Below, piece by piece: positions 6,929-14,188 of a DNA stretch of 20,768 nt. Numbering within the stretch: the first letter of the stretch is position 1; each line of letters opens with the position of its first letter. The position numbers and the translations under genes are program-made. Below the pieces are notes generated by a model. The model saw only the letters and a program-made list of their open reading frames with translations. It did not search any database and had not been told where the DNA came from. The stretch comes from an uncultured Lachnospiraceae bacterium (GTDB taxonomy: Bacteria > Bacillota > Clostridia > Lachnospirales > Lachnospiraceae): the NCBI GenBank assembly GCA_910589385.1, contig CAJUTU010000057.1, positions 1-20,768 of the forward strand, in the 5' to 3' direction.

Positions 6929-7725
6929 CTGCGCTGCCTGCTTACTTCATACATCAATATGGCTGCGGCTGTGGCTGCATTTAATGACTCGGCCTTACCT
7001 TCCATCGGAATCTGTATCCATGTGTCTGCACATTGGGCAATTTCTTTCCTCAGGCCGTTTCCTTCATTTCCTATGAGGAATGCCGTTCCTTTCGTGTAAT
7101 CTTCTTTATCGTAAGTATGTCCTCCCTTTAGATGGGCGGCATATACGTGGATTCCTTGCTTTTTCAAGTTTTCAATGGGTGTGGGCAGGTCTTCAACATA
7201 CACGAAAGGCATCCGGAATATGGCGCCCATTGTAGAGCGTATGACTTTAGGATTGTAGATGTCCACGCAGTCCTGGCTCAATAAGATCCCCGTGGCCCCT
7301 GCCGCCTCTGCGGTACGGAACATGGCACCAAGGTTGCCCGGATCCTGGAGGTTATCCAGAACAAGGATGTGCGCAGGCCGTTTTCTGCCTGTCCCTTCCC
7401 CGTATCCTGTTTTAGCGACGACCTCCTCTTCTGAATATTTATATTGACGCACAACAGCCAGAATCCCCTGTGGATTCTTTGTATCGGAAATATATTCAAA
7501 TACCTGGGATGACACGAACTCCTTTTTGGCAGAGAAAATAGGCTCCGTCTTATATCTGTCATAAAATTCTTCCGTTACATAGAGCTGCTCCAGACGTTCG
7601 TAAGGTATCTCCCGGACCATACGCAGGCCTTCCACGATGAAAACCCCTGCCTGGTTCCGTGCCCGGCTTCTCCTCTGCATCTGCGCGAGTTCTTTCATTC
7701 TGGGATTTGATATACTGGTGATCAT
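6910..7725 (-). CDS. TrmH/SpoU-family RNA 2'-O-methyltransferase
   Basis: SAM-dependent methylation of a ribose 2'-OH in rRNA or tRNA. 271 residues: an N-terminal substrate-binding domain (ISNPRMKELAQMQRRS...FIVEGLRMV) and a C-terminal trefoil-knot SPOUT domain. All three SpoU motifs are visible: DPGNLGAMFRTAEAAGATG, then LIGNEGNGL, then IPMEGKAESLNAATAAAILMYE. The layout resembles RlmB/TsnR-type 23S rRNA enzymes, but the target base cannot be assigned. The start follows GAGGGA at 6 nt. It lies 35 nt after the response regulator with no terminator between, so it is probably co-transcribed with the two-component genes. Confidence 0.93.
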   Translation of the reverse strand: MITSISNPRMKELAQMQRRSRARNQAGVFIVEGLRMVREIPYERLEQLYVTEEFYDRYKTEPIFSAKKEFVSSQVFEYISDTKNPQGILAVVRQYKYSEEEVVAKTGYGEGTGRKRPAHILVLDNLQDPGNLGAMFRTAEAAGATGILLSQDCVDIYNPKVIRSTMGAIFRMPFVYVEDLPTPIENLKKQGIHVYAAHLKGGHTYDKEDYTKGTAFLIGNEGNGLRKEIAQCADTWIQIPMEGKAESLNAATAAAILMYEVSRQRRSLLID

Positions 7726-7760
7726 GTTTTTTCCCTCAAGCTCTCTTAATATTTACTTTA

Positions 7761-8453
7761 TCACATCTTAAACCTGTATCCGACTCCCCAGATTGTCTCT
7801 ATATACTGTGGATGGGATGTATCATACTCAATCTTTTCGCGGATTTTTTTAATATGCACGGTCACTGTCGCGATATCGCCGATCGATTCCATATCCCAGA
7901 TTTCCCGGAACAGTTCTTCCTTTGTGTATACATGGTTCGGATGGCCTGCAAGAAATGTGAGCAGATCAAATTCCTTCGTCGTAAAGGAGCGTTCTTCCCC
8001 GTTGACCCACACGCGCCTCGCAGTGGTATCGATCCTCAGTCCACGAATTTCTATAATCTCATTTTCCTCTATATTGCTGCCTATTAAGCGTTCGTATCTT
8101 GCCAGATGCGCTTTTACACGCGCTACCAGCTCGCTTGGGCTGAAGGGCTTCGTCATATAATCGTCTGCCCCAAGTCCTAATCCTCTGATTTTATCGATAT
8201 CATCTTTTTTAGCCGAAACCATAATGATCGGGGTATTTTTGCTGTCACGGACTTTCCGGCAGATTTCAAACCCATCTACTCCCGGCAGCATCAGATCCAA
8301 AATGATTAGATCAAAGTCTGCTTCCATCGCCTGCTTCAGCCCCACTTCTCCGTCATTGGCGACCTCGACCTCAAAATCGCTCAATTCCAGATAATCTTTT
8401 TCCAGATCCGCAATACTTTCTTCATCTTCAATAATCAAAATCCGCTTACTCAT
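7761..8453 (-). CDS. OmpR/PhoB-family response regulator
   Basis: 230 residues. The receiver domain (1-118) has acidic residues E9/D10, phosphoacceptor D53 in LDLMLPG, switch residue S80 and K102 in TKPF. The C-terminal winged helix includes RSFTTKEFDLLTFLAGHP and ends TVHIKKIREKIE...YIETIWGVGYRFKM, the usual trans_reg_C ending. The ATG overlaps the kinase stop by 8 nt (ATGAGTAA), with AGGAGG nine nt upstream, so the pair is translationally coupled. The regulon is unknown; nothing nearby shows a specific stimulus. Confidence 0.95.
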   Translation of the reverse strand: MSKRILIIEDEESIADLEKDYLELSDFEVEVANDGEVGLKQAMEADFDLIILDLMLPGVDGFEICRKVRDSKNTPIIMVSAKKDDIDKIRGLGLGADDYMTKPFSPSELVARVKAHLARYERLIGSNIEENEIIEIRGLRIDTTARRVWVNGEERSFTTKEFDLLTFLAGHPNHVYTKEELFREIWDMESIGDIATVTVHIKKIREKIEYDTSHPQYIETIWGVGYRFKM

Positions 8454-9501
8454 CCATCGGTACCTCCTGATATTTTCTGATTACAAAATACATAATGGTC
8501 CCACTGCCTTCTACACTGGTTGCCCATATATTCCCCCCATGCTCCTCCACAATCTTCTTTACGATCGAAAGCCCGATACCGCTTCCTCCTTTTGAAGAAT
8601 TTCGGGAAGCGTCTGTCCGGTAGAACCTGTCAAAGATATAGGGCAGGTCCTTTGCGGAAATCCCCTTTCCGTTATCTCCCAGCTCTACCTGGATAAAATC
8701 CCCCACATCCCTGAGATTCATTGTTATTTTCCCTTTCGGCTTGTCCATATATTTCAAAGAATTGGATATCACATTATTAATCACACGCCGAAGCTGCTCC
8801 GGATCTAAGATCACTTTTGAATCCTCTTCCAGATAGCAATGATACTCAAATTCTGCCCCCTTTGATTCCAGTTCCAGATACAAGTCCTCCGCGCAATCCA
8901 GAAAATAATTCTTTGCCGAAATAGTTGTAAAATTATAGGGGATCCGATTCGTATCAATCTTGGAATACAGCGTAAGTTCATTGATCAGCAAATCCATCTC
9001 ATTCGCTTTATTGTATATCGTCTTGATATATTTGTCCATTTTTTCCGGCGTATCTGCCACGCCGTCCATGATCCCCTCTACATACCCTTTGATTGCTGTG
9101 ATCGGTGTTTTGAGATCATGGGAAATATTGCTGATCAGTTCTTTATTTTCCCGGTCATATTCTATCTTTTCCTCCGCATTCGCTTTCAGCCGGAGCCGCA
9201 TTTCCTCAAAATCCCGGCAAAGCTCCCCAAATTCATCATCTGCCTCCGCCGATATCTCAAAATCCAGATTGCCGTCCTTAATATTCTGTGCCGCCTCCTG
9301 CAGCTTAGCCAACGGGACAGAAACCGTCCGGTAAACCCAGTAGACCAGCAGCGCCGCAGTAAAAAACACAATGATCAGGAACATCTGCTGAACCTCGCCG
9401 ATTTCCCTTGGTTCAAACATACGTCTTGCCACAATAAGGAATACCATAGGCAGGATCATCATTGCCATGAATGCGATGATCAGCTTGGTTTTCAGCTTCA
9501 T
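8446..9501 (-). CDS. Sensor histidine kinase with very short extracytoplasmic loop
   Basis: 351 residues from ATG 9501 (MKLKTKL). An ATG at 9513 is also in frame, but AAGGA directly abuts it, leaving no spacer. Two membrane segments lie at about residues 7-25 and 40-57, separated by only about 14 residues, then HAMP (58-110), the H box SHDLKTPITAIKG with H128, the N box around INNVISNSLKYMD, the G1 region GDNGKGISAKDLPYIFDRF, and G2 GSGIGLSIVKKIVEEHGG. The lack of a periplasmic-type sensor domain suggests signal sensing in or near the membrane. It pairs with the downstream regulator. No promoter was seen between it and the metK terminator. Confidence 0.94.
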   Translation of the reverse strand: MKLKTKLIIAFMAMMILPMVFLIVARRMFEPREIGEVQQMFLIIVFFTAALLVYWVYRTVSVPLAKLQEAAQNIKDGNLDFEISAEADDEFGELCRDFEEMRLRLKANAEEKIEYDRENKELISNISHDLKTPITAIKGYVEGIMDGVADTPEKMDKYIKTIYNKANEMDLLINELTLYSKIDTNRIPYNFTTISAKNYFLDCAEDLYLELESKGAEFEYHCYLEEDSKVILDPEQLRRVINNVISNSLKYMDKPKGKITMNLRDVGDFIQVELGDNGKGISAKDLPYIFDRFYRTDASRNSSKGGSGIGLSIVKKIVEEHGGNIWATSVEGSGTIMYFVIRKYQEVPMDE

Positions 9502-9542
9502 AACTTCCGTCATTCCTTTCTACCCATTTTTCCTACCCCTTA

Positions 9543-9585
9543 CAGTAACACAAAACGGGCTGCCCCCGCAAGGTTTCAGCCCGTT
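9543..9585 (-). terminator. Rho-independent terminator of metK
   Basis: A 9-bp stem, AACGGGCTG (9554-9562) with CAGCCCGTT (9577-9585), and a 14-nt loop. On the minus strand it is followed by TTGTGTT. The T tract is interrupted by G, so some read-through into the kinase gene is plausible. On the plus strand GTTTTATTG follows, but no plus-strand gene exists here. Confidence 0.83.
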
Positions 9586-9605
9586 GTTTTATTGAATTTT
9601 TATTG

Positions 9606-10793
9606 TTACAGATATGCTTTGAGCACATCTACCTTATCAAGCCTTTCCCATGACAGATCCAGGTCATTACGTCCAAAATGTCCGTAAGCTGCTGTCTGCT
9701 TGTAGATTGGACGGCGGAGTTCTAACATCTTAATGATACCTGCCGGACGGAAATCGAAATTCTCACGTACGATTTCTACCAGACGCTCGTTGGATACCTT
9801 GCCTGTACCGAATGTATCTACCATGATAGAAGTCGGCTGTGCCACACCAATTGCATAGGATAACTGGATTTCACATTTCTTCGCCAGTCCTGCCGCAACG
9901 ATATTCTTTGCTGCATAACGAGCCGCATAAGCTGCGGAGCGGTCTACCTTCGTGCAGTCCTTTCCGGAAAATGCACCGCCGCCGTGGCGTGCCATTCCGC
10001 CATATGTATCTACAATGATCTTTCTTCCTGTCAGTCCGCTGTCTCCATGAGGACCCCCGATCACAAAACGTCCTGTCGGGTTTACAAAGAACTTTGTCTT
10101 TTCATCTACCATATCTGCCGGGATGATCTCATCAAATACATGTTTCTTGATATCGGCAAAAATCTGCTCCTGAGATGCATCCGGGTCATGCTGTGTAGAA
10201 AGTACTACCGCATCCAGGCGTTTCGGCTCTCCTGCATCATCGTACTCTACAGTTACCTGGGTCTTTCCATCCGGACGGAGATAAGCCAGGGTTCCGTCTT
10301 TTCTGATCTTTGTAAGCTGCAGCGCAAGTTTGTGTGCCAAAGCGATCGGATATGGCATATACTCTTCTGTCTCGTCTGATGCATAGCCAAACATCATTCC
10401 CTGGTCACCTGCGCCGATTGCGTCAATATCTTCCTCGGACGGCTCTGCTGCCTTCGCTTCTAATGCCTTATCCACACCAAGAGCGATATCTGCCGACTGT
10501 TCGTCAATTGCCGTAAGTACGCCGCAGGTTTCTGCATCAAATCCATATTCCGCATTGGTATAACCAATCTCCCGTACCGTATCGCGTACGATCTTCTGCA
10601 TATCTACATAAGCCTTTGTAGATATCTCTCCCATAACCATCACGATCCCTGTCGTAGTGCAGGTCTCGCATGCTACACGGCTCATTGGATCCTGCTCCAT
10701 GAGCGCGTCCAGAATAGCGTCAGATATCTGGTCGCACATTTTATCCGGATGTCCTTCTGTTACTGATTCTGAAGTAAATAAGTGTCTTTCCAT
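9606..10793 (-). CDS. metK: S-adenosylmethionine synthetase
   Basis: Forms SAM from methionine and ATP in the cytoplasm; active as a tetramer. 395 residues. Signatures: GHPDKMCDQISDAILD near the N-terminus (catalytic His), IDEQSADIA, the methionine/ATP segment GAGDQGMMFGYA, GGPHGDSGLTGRKIIVDTYGG, the P-loop-like GGGAFSGKDCTKVDRS, and a C-terminal YGHFGR. The start at 10793 (MERHLF) sits 5 nt after GGAGAGGA; the open frame continues 21 codons upstream into the riboswitch expression platform and is not real. Controlled by the SAM-I riboswitch just upstream, so its product represses it. Confidence 0.97.
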   Translation of the reverse strand: MERHLFTSESVTEGHPDKMCDQISDAILDALMEQDPMSRVACETCTTTGIVMVMGEISTKAYVDMQKIVRDTVREIGYTNAEYGFDAETCGVLTAIDEQSADIALGVDKALEAKAAEPSEEDIDAIGAGDQGMMFGYASDETEEYMPYPIALAHKLALQLTKIRKDGTLAYLRPDGKTQVTVEYDDAGEPKRLDAVVLSTQHDPDASQEQIFADIKKHVFDEIIPADMVDEKTKFFVNPTGRFVIGGPHGDSGLTGRKIIVDTYGGMARHGGGAFSGKDCTKVDRSAAYAARYAAKNIVAAGLAKKCEIQLSYAIGVAQPTSIMVDTFGTGKVSNERLVEIVRENFDFRPAGIIKMLELRRPIYKQTAAYGHFGRNDLDLSWERLDKVDVLKAYL

Positions 10794-10854
10794 TTCAATC
10801 CTCTCCTTTTTTGAACTTTCTCTTTTGTAGCCTATGATTGCTTTGCTGTCCAGC

Positions 10855-10889
10855 AAAAGAAAAACAGTCTACAAGAAGCGGACTGTTTT
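10855..10889 (-). terminator. Riboswitch-controlled terminator in the metK leader
   Basis: On the minus strand AAAACAGTC (10889-10881) and GACTGTTTT (10869-10861) form a 9-bp stem followed by TCTTTT. It lies between the SAM aptamer and metK. Its 5' arm is shared with a competing antiterminator helix. Confidence 0.88.
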
Positions 10890-10908
10890 ATATTCTAACA
10901 ATCCTCTT
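10876..10908 (-). promoter_or_regulatory. Antiterminator helix of the SAM riboswitch
   Basis: On the minus strand AAGAGGATTGTT (10908-10897) can pair with AACAGTCCGCTT (10887-10876) over 12 positions with one A-G mismatch and one G-U pair. The left strand uses the 3' side of aptamer helix P1 and the right strand uses the terminator 5' arm. It therefore competes with both, as in known S-box switches. Confidence 0.75.
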
Positions 10909-11003
10909 ATTGTTCGATTGCTCGCTCAGGTTGGCACCTTCCGTTCTCACAGGGTTGCCGCAGCTTCACAGATCCTTTGTATCTCCACTGCTCTGAATAA
11001 GAG
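10904..11003 (-). ncRNA. SAM-I (S-box) riboswitch aptamer
   Basis: P1 is formed by CTCTTAT (11003-10997) and ATAAGAG (10910-10904). Between them are the conserved blocks of the S-box: TCAGAG after P1, CTGTGAAGCTGCGGCAACC, and GGAAGGTGCCAACCTGAGCGA, ending AATCGAACA before the 3' side of P1. SAM binding stabilises P1, frees the terminator 5' arm and stops transcription before metK. Position directly upstream of metK supports the assignment. Confidence 0.95.
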
Positions 11004-11076
11004 AAAGTTTATGATATTTAATTGTATTGCCCCACCGCGGTCTTCTCCTTAGCGTCTTACTTTCGGGCTAAATAAA

Positions 11077-11105
11077 ACTTTACACCGTATTGTCCTGATT
11101 GTCAA
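11077..11105 (-). promoter_or_regulatory. SigmaA promoter of the metK leader
   Basis: Perfect -35 TTGACA (11105-11100) and -10 TAAAGT (11082-11077) with 17-nt spacing on the minus strand. Transcription should start near 11070, leaving about 65 nt before the SAM aptamer. That extra stretch contains a small TTAGC/GCTAA pairing and the palindrome ACCGCGGT. Confidence 0.85.
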
Positions 11106-11134
11106 TACATAGTTGTAAAAAGTATCTGCCAAAA

Positions 11135-12427
11135 TCAGCCTACTTTTAAAATAAACTTCTGTATCTCCTTCTCACTGGCGGTTCTTTCGATCACGCCGCC
11201 AAGGCTCCTCAGCTTCTCCTCAAACTTTTCATATCCTCTCTGGATATATTCAATATCGTCAATGATCGTAACTCCGTCTGTCGCAAGTCCGGCGATACAA
11301 AGCGCCGCTCCTGCCCGCAGATCTGGCGCGCTGATCCTTGCACCGGAAAACTTCTCCACACCTTCTATGGTTGCAGAATTTCCCTCTACCTTGATCACAG
11401 CCCCCATCCTTGCCAATTCATCTAAGTACTTAAATCTGTTTTCAAAAATACTCTCGGTAATCGTACTGGTGCCTTTTGCCAGAGCTAATGCTACCCCGAT
11501 CTGCGGCTGCATATCGGTCGGATATCCGGGATAAGGCAATGTCTTCACCTGTGTAGAGCGAAGCCTGCCCTTTGCAACTACACGCACGGCATCATCAAAT
11601 TCTTCAATCTCGCAGCCTATATCATTTAACTTGGAAATCGTAGCATCCAAATGCTTTGGAATCACATTTAGTACTGTCACGTCCCCTTTTGTAACTGCCG
11701 CGGCAAACATGAACGTCCCAGCCTCAATCTGATCCGGAATGATCGAATATTCCGACTTATGCAGAGAATCCACTCCGCGGATCTTGATCACGTCGGTCCC
11801 AGCCCCACGGATATTGGCCCCGATGCTGTTCAGGAAGTTCGCAACGTCTACTACATGAGGCTCCTTCGCCACGTTCTCCATGATCGTAAGCCCGTCAGCC
11901 ATGGCTGCCGCCATCATAACGTTGATCGTAGCCCCTACACTCACCACGTCAAAATATAAATGTGTCCCCCGAAGATGGTCTGATTCTGCCACAATCTTTC
12001 CATGCTCAATATCCACCTCTGCCCCCAGGGCACGGAATCCCTTTAAATGCTGGTCTATTGGCCGACTTCCGATATTGCATCCGCCCGGAAGCGCAACCTC
12101 TGCCCTGCCGTATTTTCCAAGCAGTGCACCTAAAAGATAATAGGACGCCCGGATTTTCTTTATATAATCATACTCAATATTAAAATCTGTTATCGTACCT
12201 CCATTAATTTTCACCTTATGCCGGTCCACACGCTGGACTGTTGCGCCAATCCCTGCGATTGCTTCCAACATTACGTTAATATCATTGACATCCGGAAGGT
12301 TTTCTATCAATACCGTTTCATCTGTCATAATTGCTGCGGCGAGAATCGCCAGTGCAGCATTCTTGGCTCCACTGATCTCAACTTCCCCTACCAGTGGATT
12401 CCCACCCTTGATTACATATTGCTCCAT
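11135..12427 (-). CDS. murA: UDP-N-acetylglucosamine 1-carboxyvinyltransferase
   Basis: First committed step of peptidoglycan synthesis: transfer of enolpyruvate from PEP to UDP-GlcNAc. 430 residues. It has the substrate-binding KN (22-23) in ISGAKNAALAI, the catalytic loop LPGGCNIGSRPIDQHLKG with active-site C117 (so fosfomycin-sensitive type), and PDQIEAGTFM in the second domain. Ends FILKVG. The ATG follows a weak GAGGTG site. Firmicutes often carry two paralogues (MurA1/MurA2); which one this is cannot be decided here. It has its own promoter; no clear terminator lies between its stop and the metK promoter. Confidence 0.96.
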   Translation of the reverse strand: MEQYVIKGGNPLVGEVEISGAKNAALAILAAAIMTDETVLIENLPDVNDINVMLEAIAGIGATVQRVDRHKVKINGGTITDFNIEYDYIKKIRASYYLLGALLGKYGRAEVALPGGCNIGSRPIDQHLKGFRALGAEVDIEHGKIVAESDHLRGTHLYFDVVSVGATINVMMAAAMADGLTIMENVAKEPHVVDVANFLNSIGANIRGAGTDVIKIRGVDSLHKSEYSIIPDQIEAGTFMFAAAVTKGDVTVLNVIPKHLDATISKLNDIGCEIEEFDDAVRVVAKGRLRSTQVKTLPYPGYPTDMQPQIGVALALAKGTSTITESIFENRFKYLDELARMGAVIKVEGNSATIEGVEKFSGARISAPDLRAGAALCIAGLATDGVTIIDDIEYIQRGYEKFEEKLRSLGGVIERTASEKEIQKFILKVG

Positions 12428-12478
12428 ATCGCACCTCGATTATCCGATATTGTTACATGATTTTAAAAAATCTAGTAT

Positions 12479-12506
12479 AGTATACCACAAAATTGGGATT
12501 TGTAAA
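12479..12506 (-). promoter_or_regulatory. Probable promoter of murA
   Basis: Minus-strand -35 TTTACA (12506-12501), 16-nt spacer, -10 TATACT (12484-12479) with an extended TGG just before it. The -35 sits in a small palindrome, GGATTT-TAC-AAATCC, which could be an operator or a weak transcript end for the upstream gene. Confidence 0.65.
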
Positions 12507-12551
12507 ATCCTTTTCTCCTATTTGCACTGTATTATTTACATTTTTTACTAT

Positions 12552-13067
12552 TCACCCTGGATATGGGGGCGTCAAATTATGCAGAACCGCTTCTATTGTC
12601 TGCTCTACGGAAAGATCATCCTCGCAGATTATAATATCCGCATAAGCCTCAAAAAGCTTTGTCCGTTCATCGTAAAGATCCTTAAGGCTCTGCCCTTCCC
12701 TTAATACAACTCCACGCTGCTGTGGATTTCTGATCCTCTTCTTTATTGTCTCATAAGACACTTTTAAATATACGACTGTCCCGTTTTTTTTGAAATTCTG
12801 CATGGCCTCCTTACAGTAGACCACGCTTCCCCCAGGAGAGATGACCGTATTCTCCACATCGACCTCCCGGTTTACCTGATTTTCAATCTTCAGGAATCCG
12901 TCCTCGCCGGCTTTTGCAATAATATCACGCAGCAGTTTCCCTTCCTGTTCCTGAATTAAAAGATCCGTATCCAGAAACCGCATCCCGAGCCTTTTTGCAA
13001 TTACAACTCCAACCGTACTTTTCCCGACAGCAGGCATTCCGATAAAAATAATATTTTTCCTTTTCAT
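12552..13067 (-). CDS. Shikimate-kinase-like P-loop kinase, divergent
   Basis: 171 residues. Walker A is GMPAVGKST (10-18) and the DTD (33-35) matches the shikimate-kinase Asp pair. Usual annotation would be shikimate kinase (aroK). However, several substrate contacts of that family look changed: the FRxxE arginine (R58 in AroK) is Leu59 in FLKIE, the GGG loop is GGS (79-81), and the RPLL lid segment is replaced by RGVVLREG. R135 in DERTKLF may match AroK R136. It may phosphorylate something other than shikimate. No other aro gene is adjacent; it follows a conserved 139-residue protein by 14 nt. No ribosome binding site as strong as its neighbours' was seen. Confidence 0.8.
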   Translation of the reverse strand: MKRKNIIFIGMPAVGKSTVGVVIAKRLGMRFLDTDLLIQEQEGKLLRDIIAKAGEDGFLKIENQVNREVDVENTVISPGGSVVYCKEAMQNFKKNGTVVYLKVSYETIKKRIRNPQQRGVVLREGQSLKDLYDERTKLFEAYADIIICEDDLSVEQTIEAVLHNLTPPYPG

Positions 13068-13081
13068 ATGTCTTCCTATTT

Positions 13082-13501
13082 TCAGTAAAATTTCTGCCTC
13101 ATACGGCGATTCTCACTTCGGCGCCTATACAACTCCTGGTACAGAATAATGTCAATTAGATCCCTCAGCCAGTCCTGGCGGCCCTGGTGCCTCTGCTGCC
13201 CTTCCACATCTTTAATATCGGCGCTTTCCTCATTTTCACAGAATATTCTTTCGTTATCTTTCACCTTGTTATAAATCCGGTTTCCCATCATACGGAGTTG
13301 TAGACGGTCTGGGTACTCATCATACATCATACTGCATGGGCCCTCGCACCGATCGCACTCTTCTTCCACATACGGGAGGACCCGTTTTGCCGCATCTGGA
13401 TACAGGCTTCTCATATACTCATAATCTCTCCGTTCCAGCCGTTCGTCGTCATATAGGAACGGTATTGGATATACCATGTAATATGGCAGTTTTCCTTCCA
13501 T
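13082..13501 (-). CDS. Conserved hypothetical protein, tyrosine- and arginine-rich
   Basis: 139 residues, no recognised domain, no signal peptide, no membrane helix. The N-terminal part is YYMVYPIPFLYDDERLERRDYEYMRSLYPDAAKRVLPYVEEECDRCEGPCSMMYDEYPDR; the notable elements are the PxP-LYDDER start, two cysteines in CDRCEGPC spacing (C-x2-C-x3-C), and SMMYDEYPD. A linker rich in Gln, His and Asp follows, then LRDLIDIILYQELYRRR and a basic tail. The Cys cluster could bind a metal. I recall similar unnamed proteins in Lachnospiraceae but cannot name a family. The start has GGAAG seven nt upstream. Same strand as rpiB (67 nt upstream). Confidence 0.82.
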   Translation of the reverse strand: MEGKLPYYMVYPIPFLYDDERLERRDYEYMRSLYPDAAKRVLPYVEEECDRCEGPCSMMYDEYPDRLQLRMMGNRIYNKVKDNERIFCENEESADIKDVEGQQRHQGRQDWLRDLIDIILYQELYRRRSENRRMRQKFY

Positions 13502-13568
13502 GATCCCACTTCCATTTCACACATTATATTATTATTGTATGCAGCAGGATTACATTTGGGCACATTAC

Positions 13569-14021
13569 TTATCTACTGTTTTCCCTATTCTCTATATCCA
13601 TTATCAGATTCACCCTGTGCTGATGGCGCCCGCCCTGAAATTCTGTATTCAGCCACGCATCTACCATCATTTTCGCCAGTTCTGCCCCTACGACCCGGGC
13701 TCCAAAAGCTAAGATATTGCAATTATTATGCTGCTTTGCCATTTTTGCAGTAAATGGTTCGCTGCAGACCGCTGCACGGACTCCTTTCACCTTGTTCGCT
13801 GCCAGGGAAATTCCCAAACCGGTGCCGCAGATCAAAATACCGCAGTCTACCTCCTTGTCTGCCACTGCATGTGCTACTTTTTCCCCATATATCGGGTAGT
13901 CGCAGCTTTCGGAGGAATTTGTACCATAGTCTATGACCTGATGTCCCATATGTTCCAAAAACTCTATAATCTCAGCCTTCAGATCCAATGCAGAATGATC
14001 ATTTCCTATTCCTATCTTCAT
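13569..14021 (-). CDS. rpiB: Ribose-5-phosphate isomerase B
   Basis: Interconverts ribose 5-phosphate and ribulose 5-phosphate in the pentose phosphate pathway. 150 residues. RpiB/LacAB signatures: GNDHSALDLK with D8/H9, DYPIYGEKVA, the catalytic C65 in GILICGTGLGISLAANK, and H98 in QHNNCNILAFGARV. LacA/LacB-type or allose isomerases are related alternatives, but the single-chain form with C65 and H98 fits RpiB. AGGAG ends 7-8 nt before the ATG. It follows the tuf terminator by about 100 nt; a clear promoter was not found. Confidence 0.94.
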   Translation of the reverse strand: MKIGIGNDHSALDLKAEIIEFLEHMGHQVIDYGTNSSESCDYPIYGEKVAHAVADKEVDCGILICGTGLGISLAANKVKGVRAAVCSEPFTAKMAKQHNNCNILAFGARVVGAELAKMMVDAWLNTEFQGGRHQHRVNLIMDIENRENSR

Positions 14022-14110
14022 ATTTAATCTCCTGTAAATATTGTAACTAAACGCCCATGCAGCCAGAACTGCACCATAACAAACAAAAGCAGGCTTTTAG
14101 CAAAGTTTCC

Positions 14111-14157
14111 TATAGAATAAAACAACCGCAACCCCTGTAGTATACAAAGGTTGCGGT
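14111..14157 (-). terminator. Rho-independent terminator of the str operon after tuf
   Basis: A 9-bp perfect stem, ACCGCAACC (14125-14133) with GGTTGCGGT (14149-14157), and a 15-nt loop. On the minus strand it is followed by TGTTTTATTC. It begins about 30 nt after the tuf stop. The 14022-14110 spacer before rpiB holds only small possible hairpins. Confidence 0.9.
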
Positions 14158-14188
14158 ATTGCGTACCTGCCTATTGGCCTGTGATGAA

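Noticed and set aside
11023..11049. Five-codon GTG ORF with AAGGAG in the metK leader, as a possible leader peptide
   Set aside because: Too short to judge, contains no methionine or regulatory codons, and the SAM-I switch already explains control.
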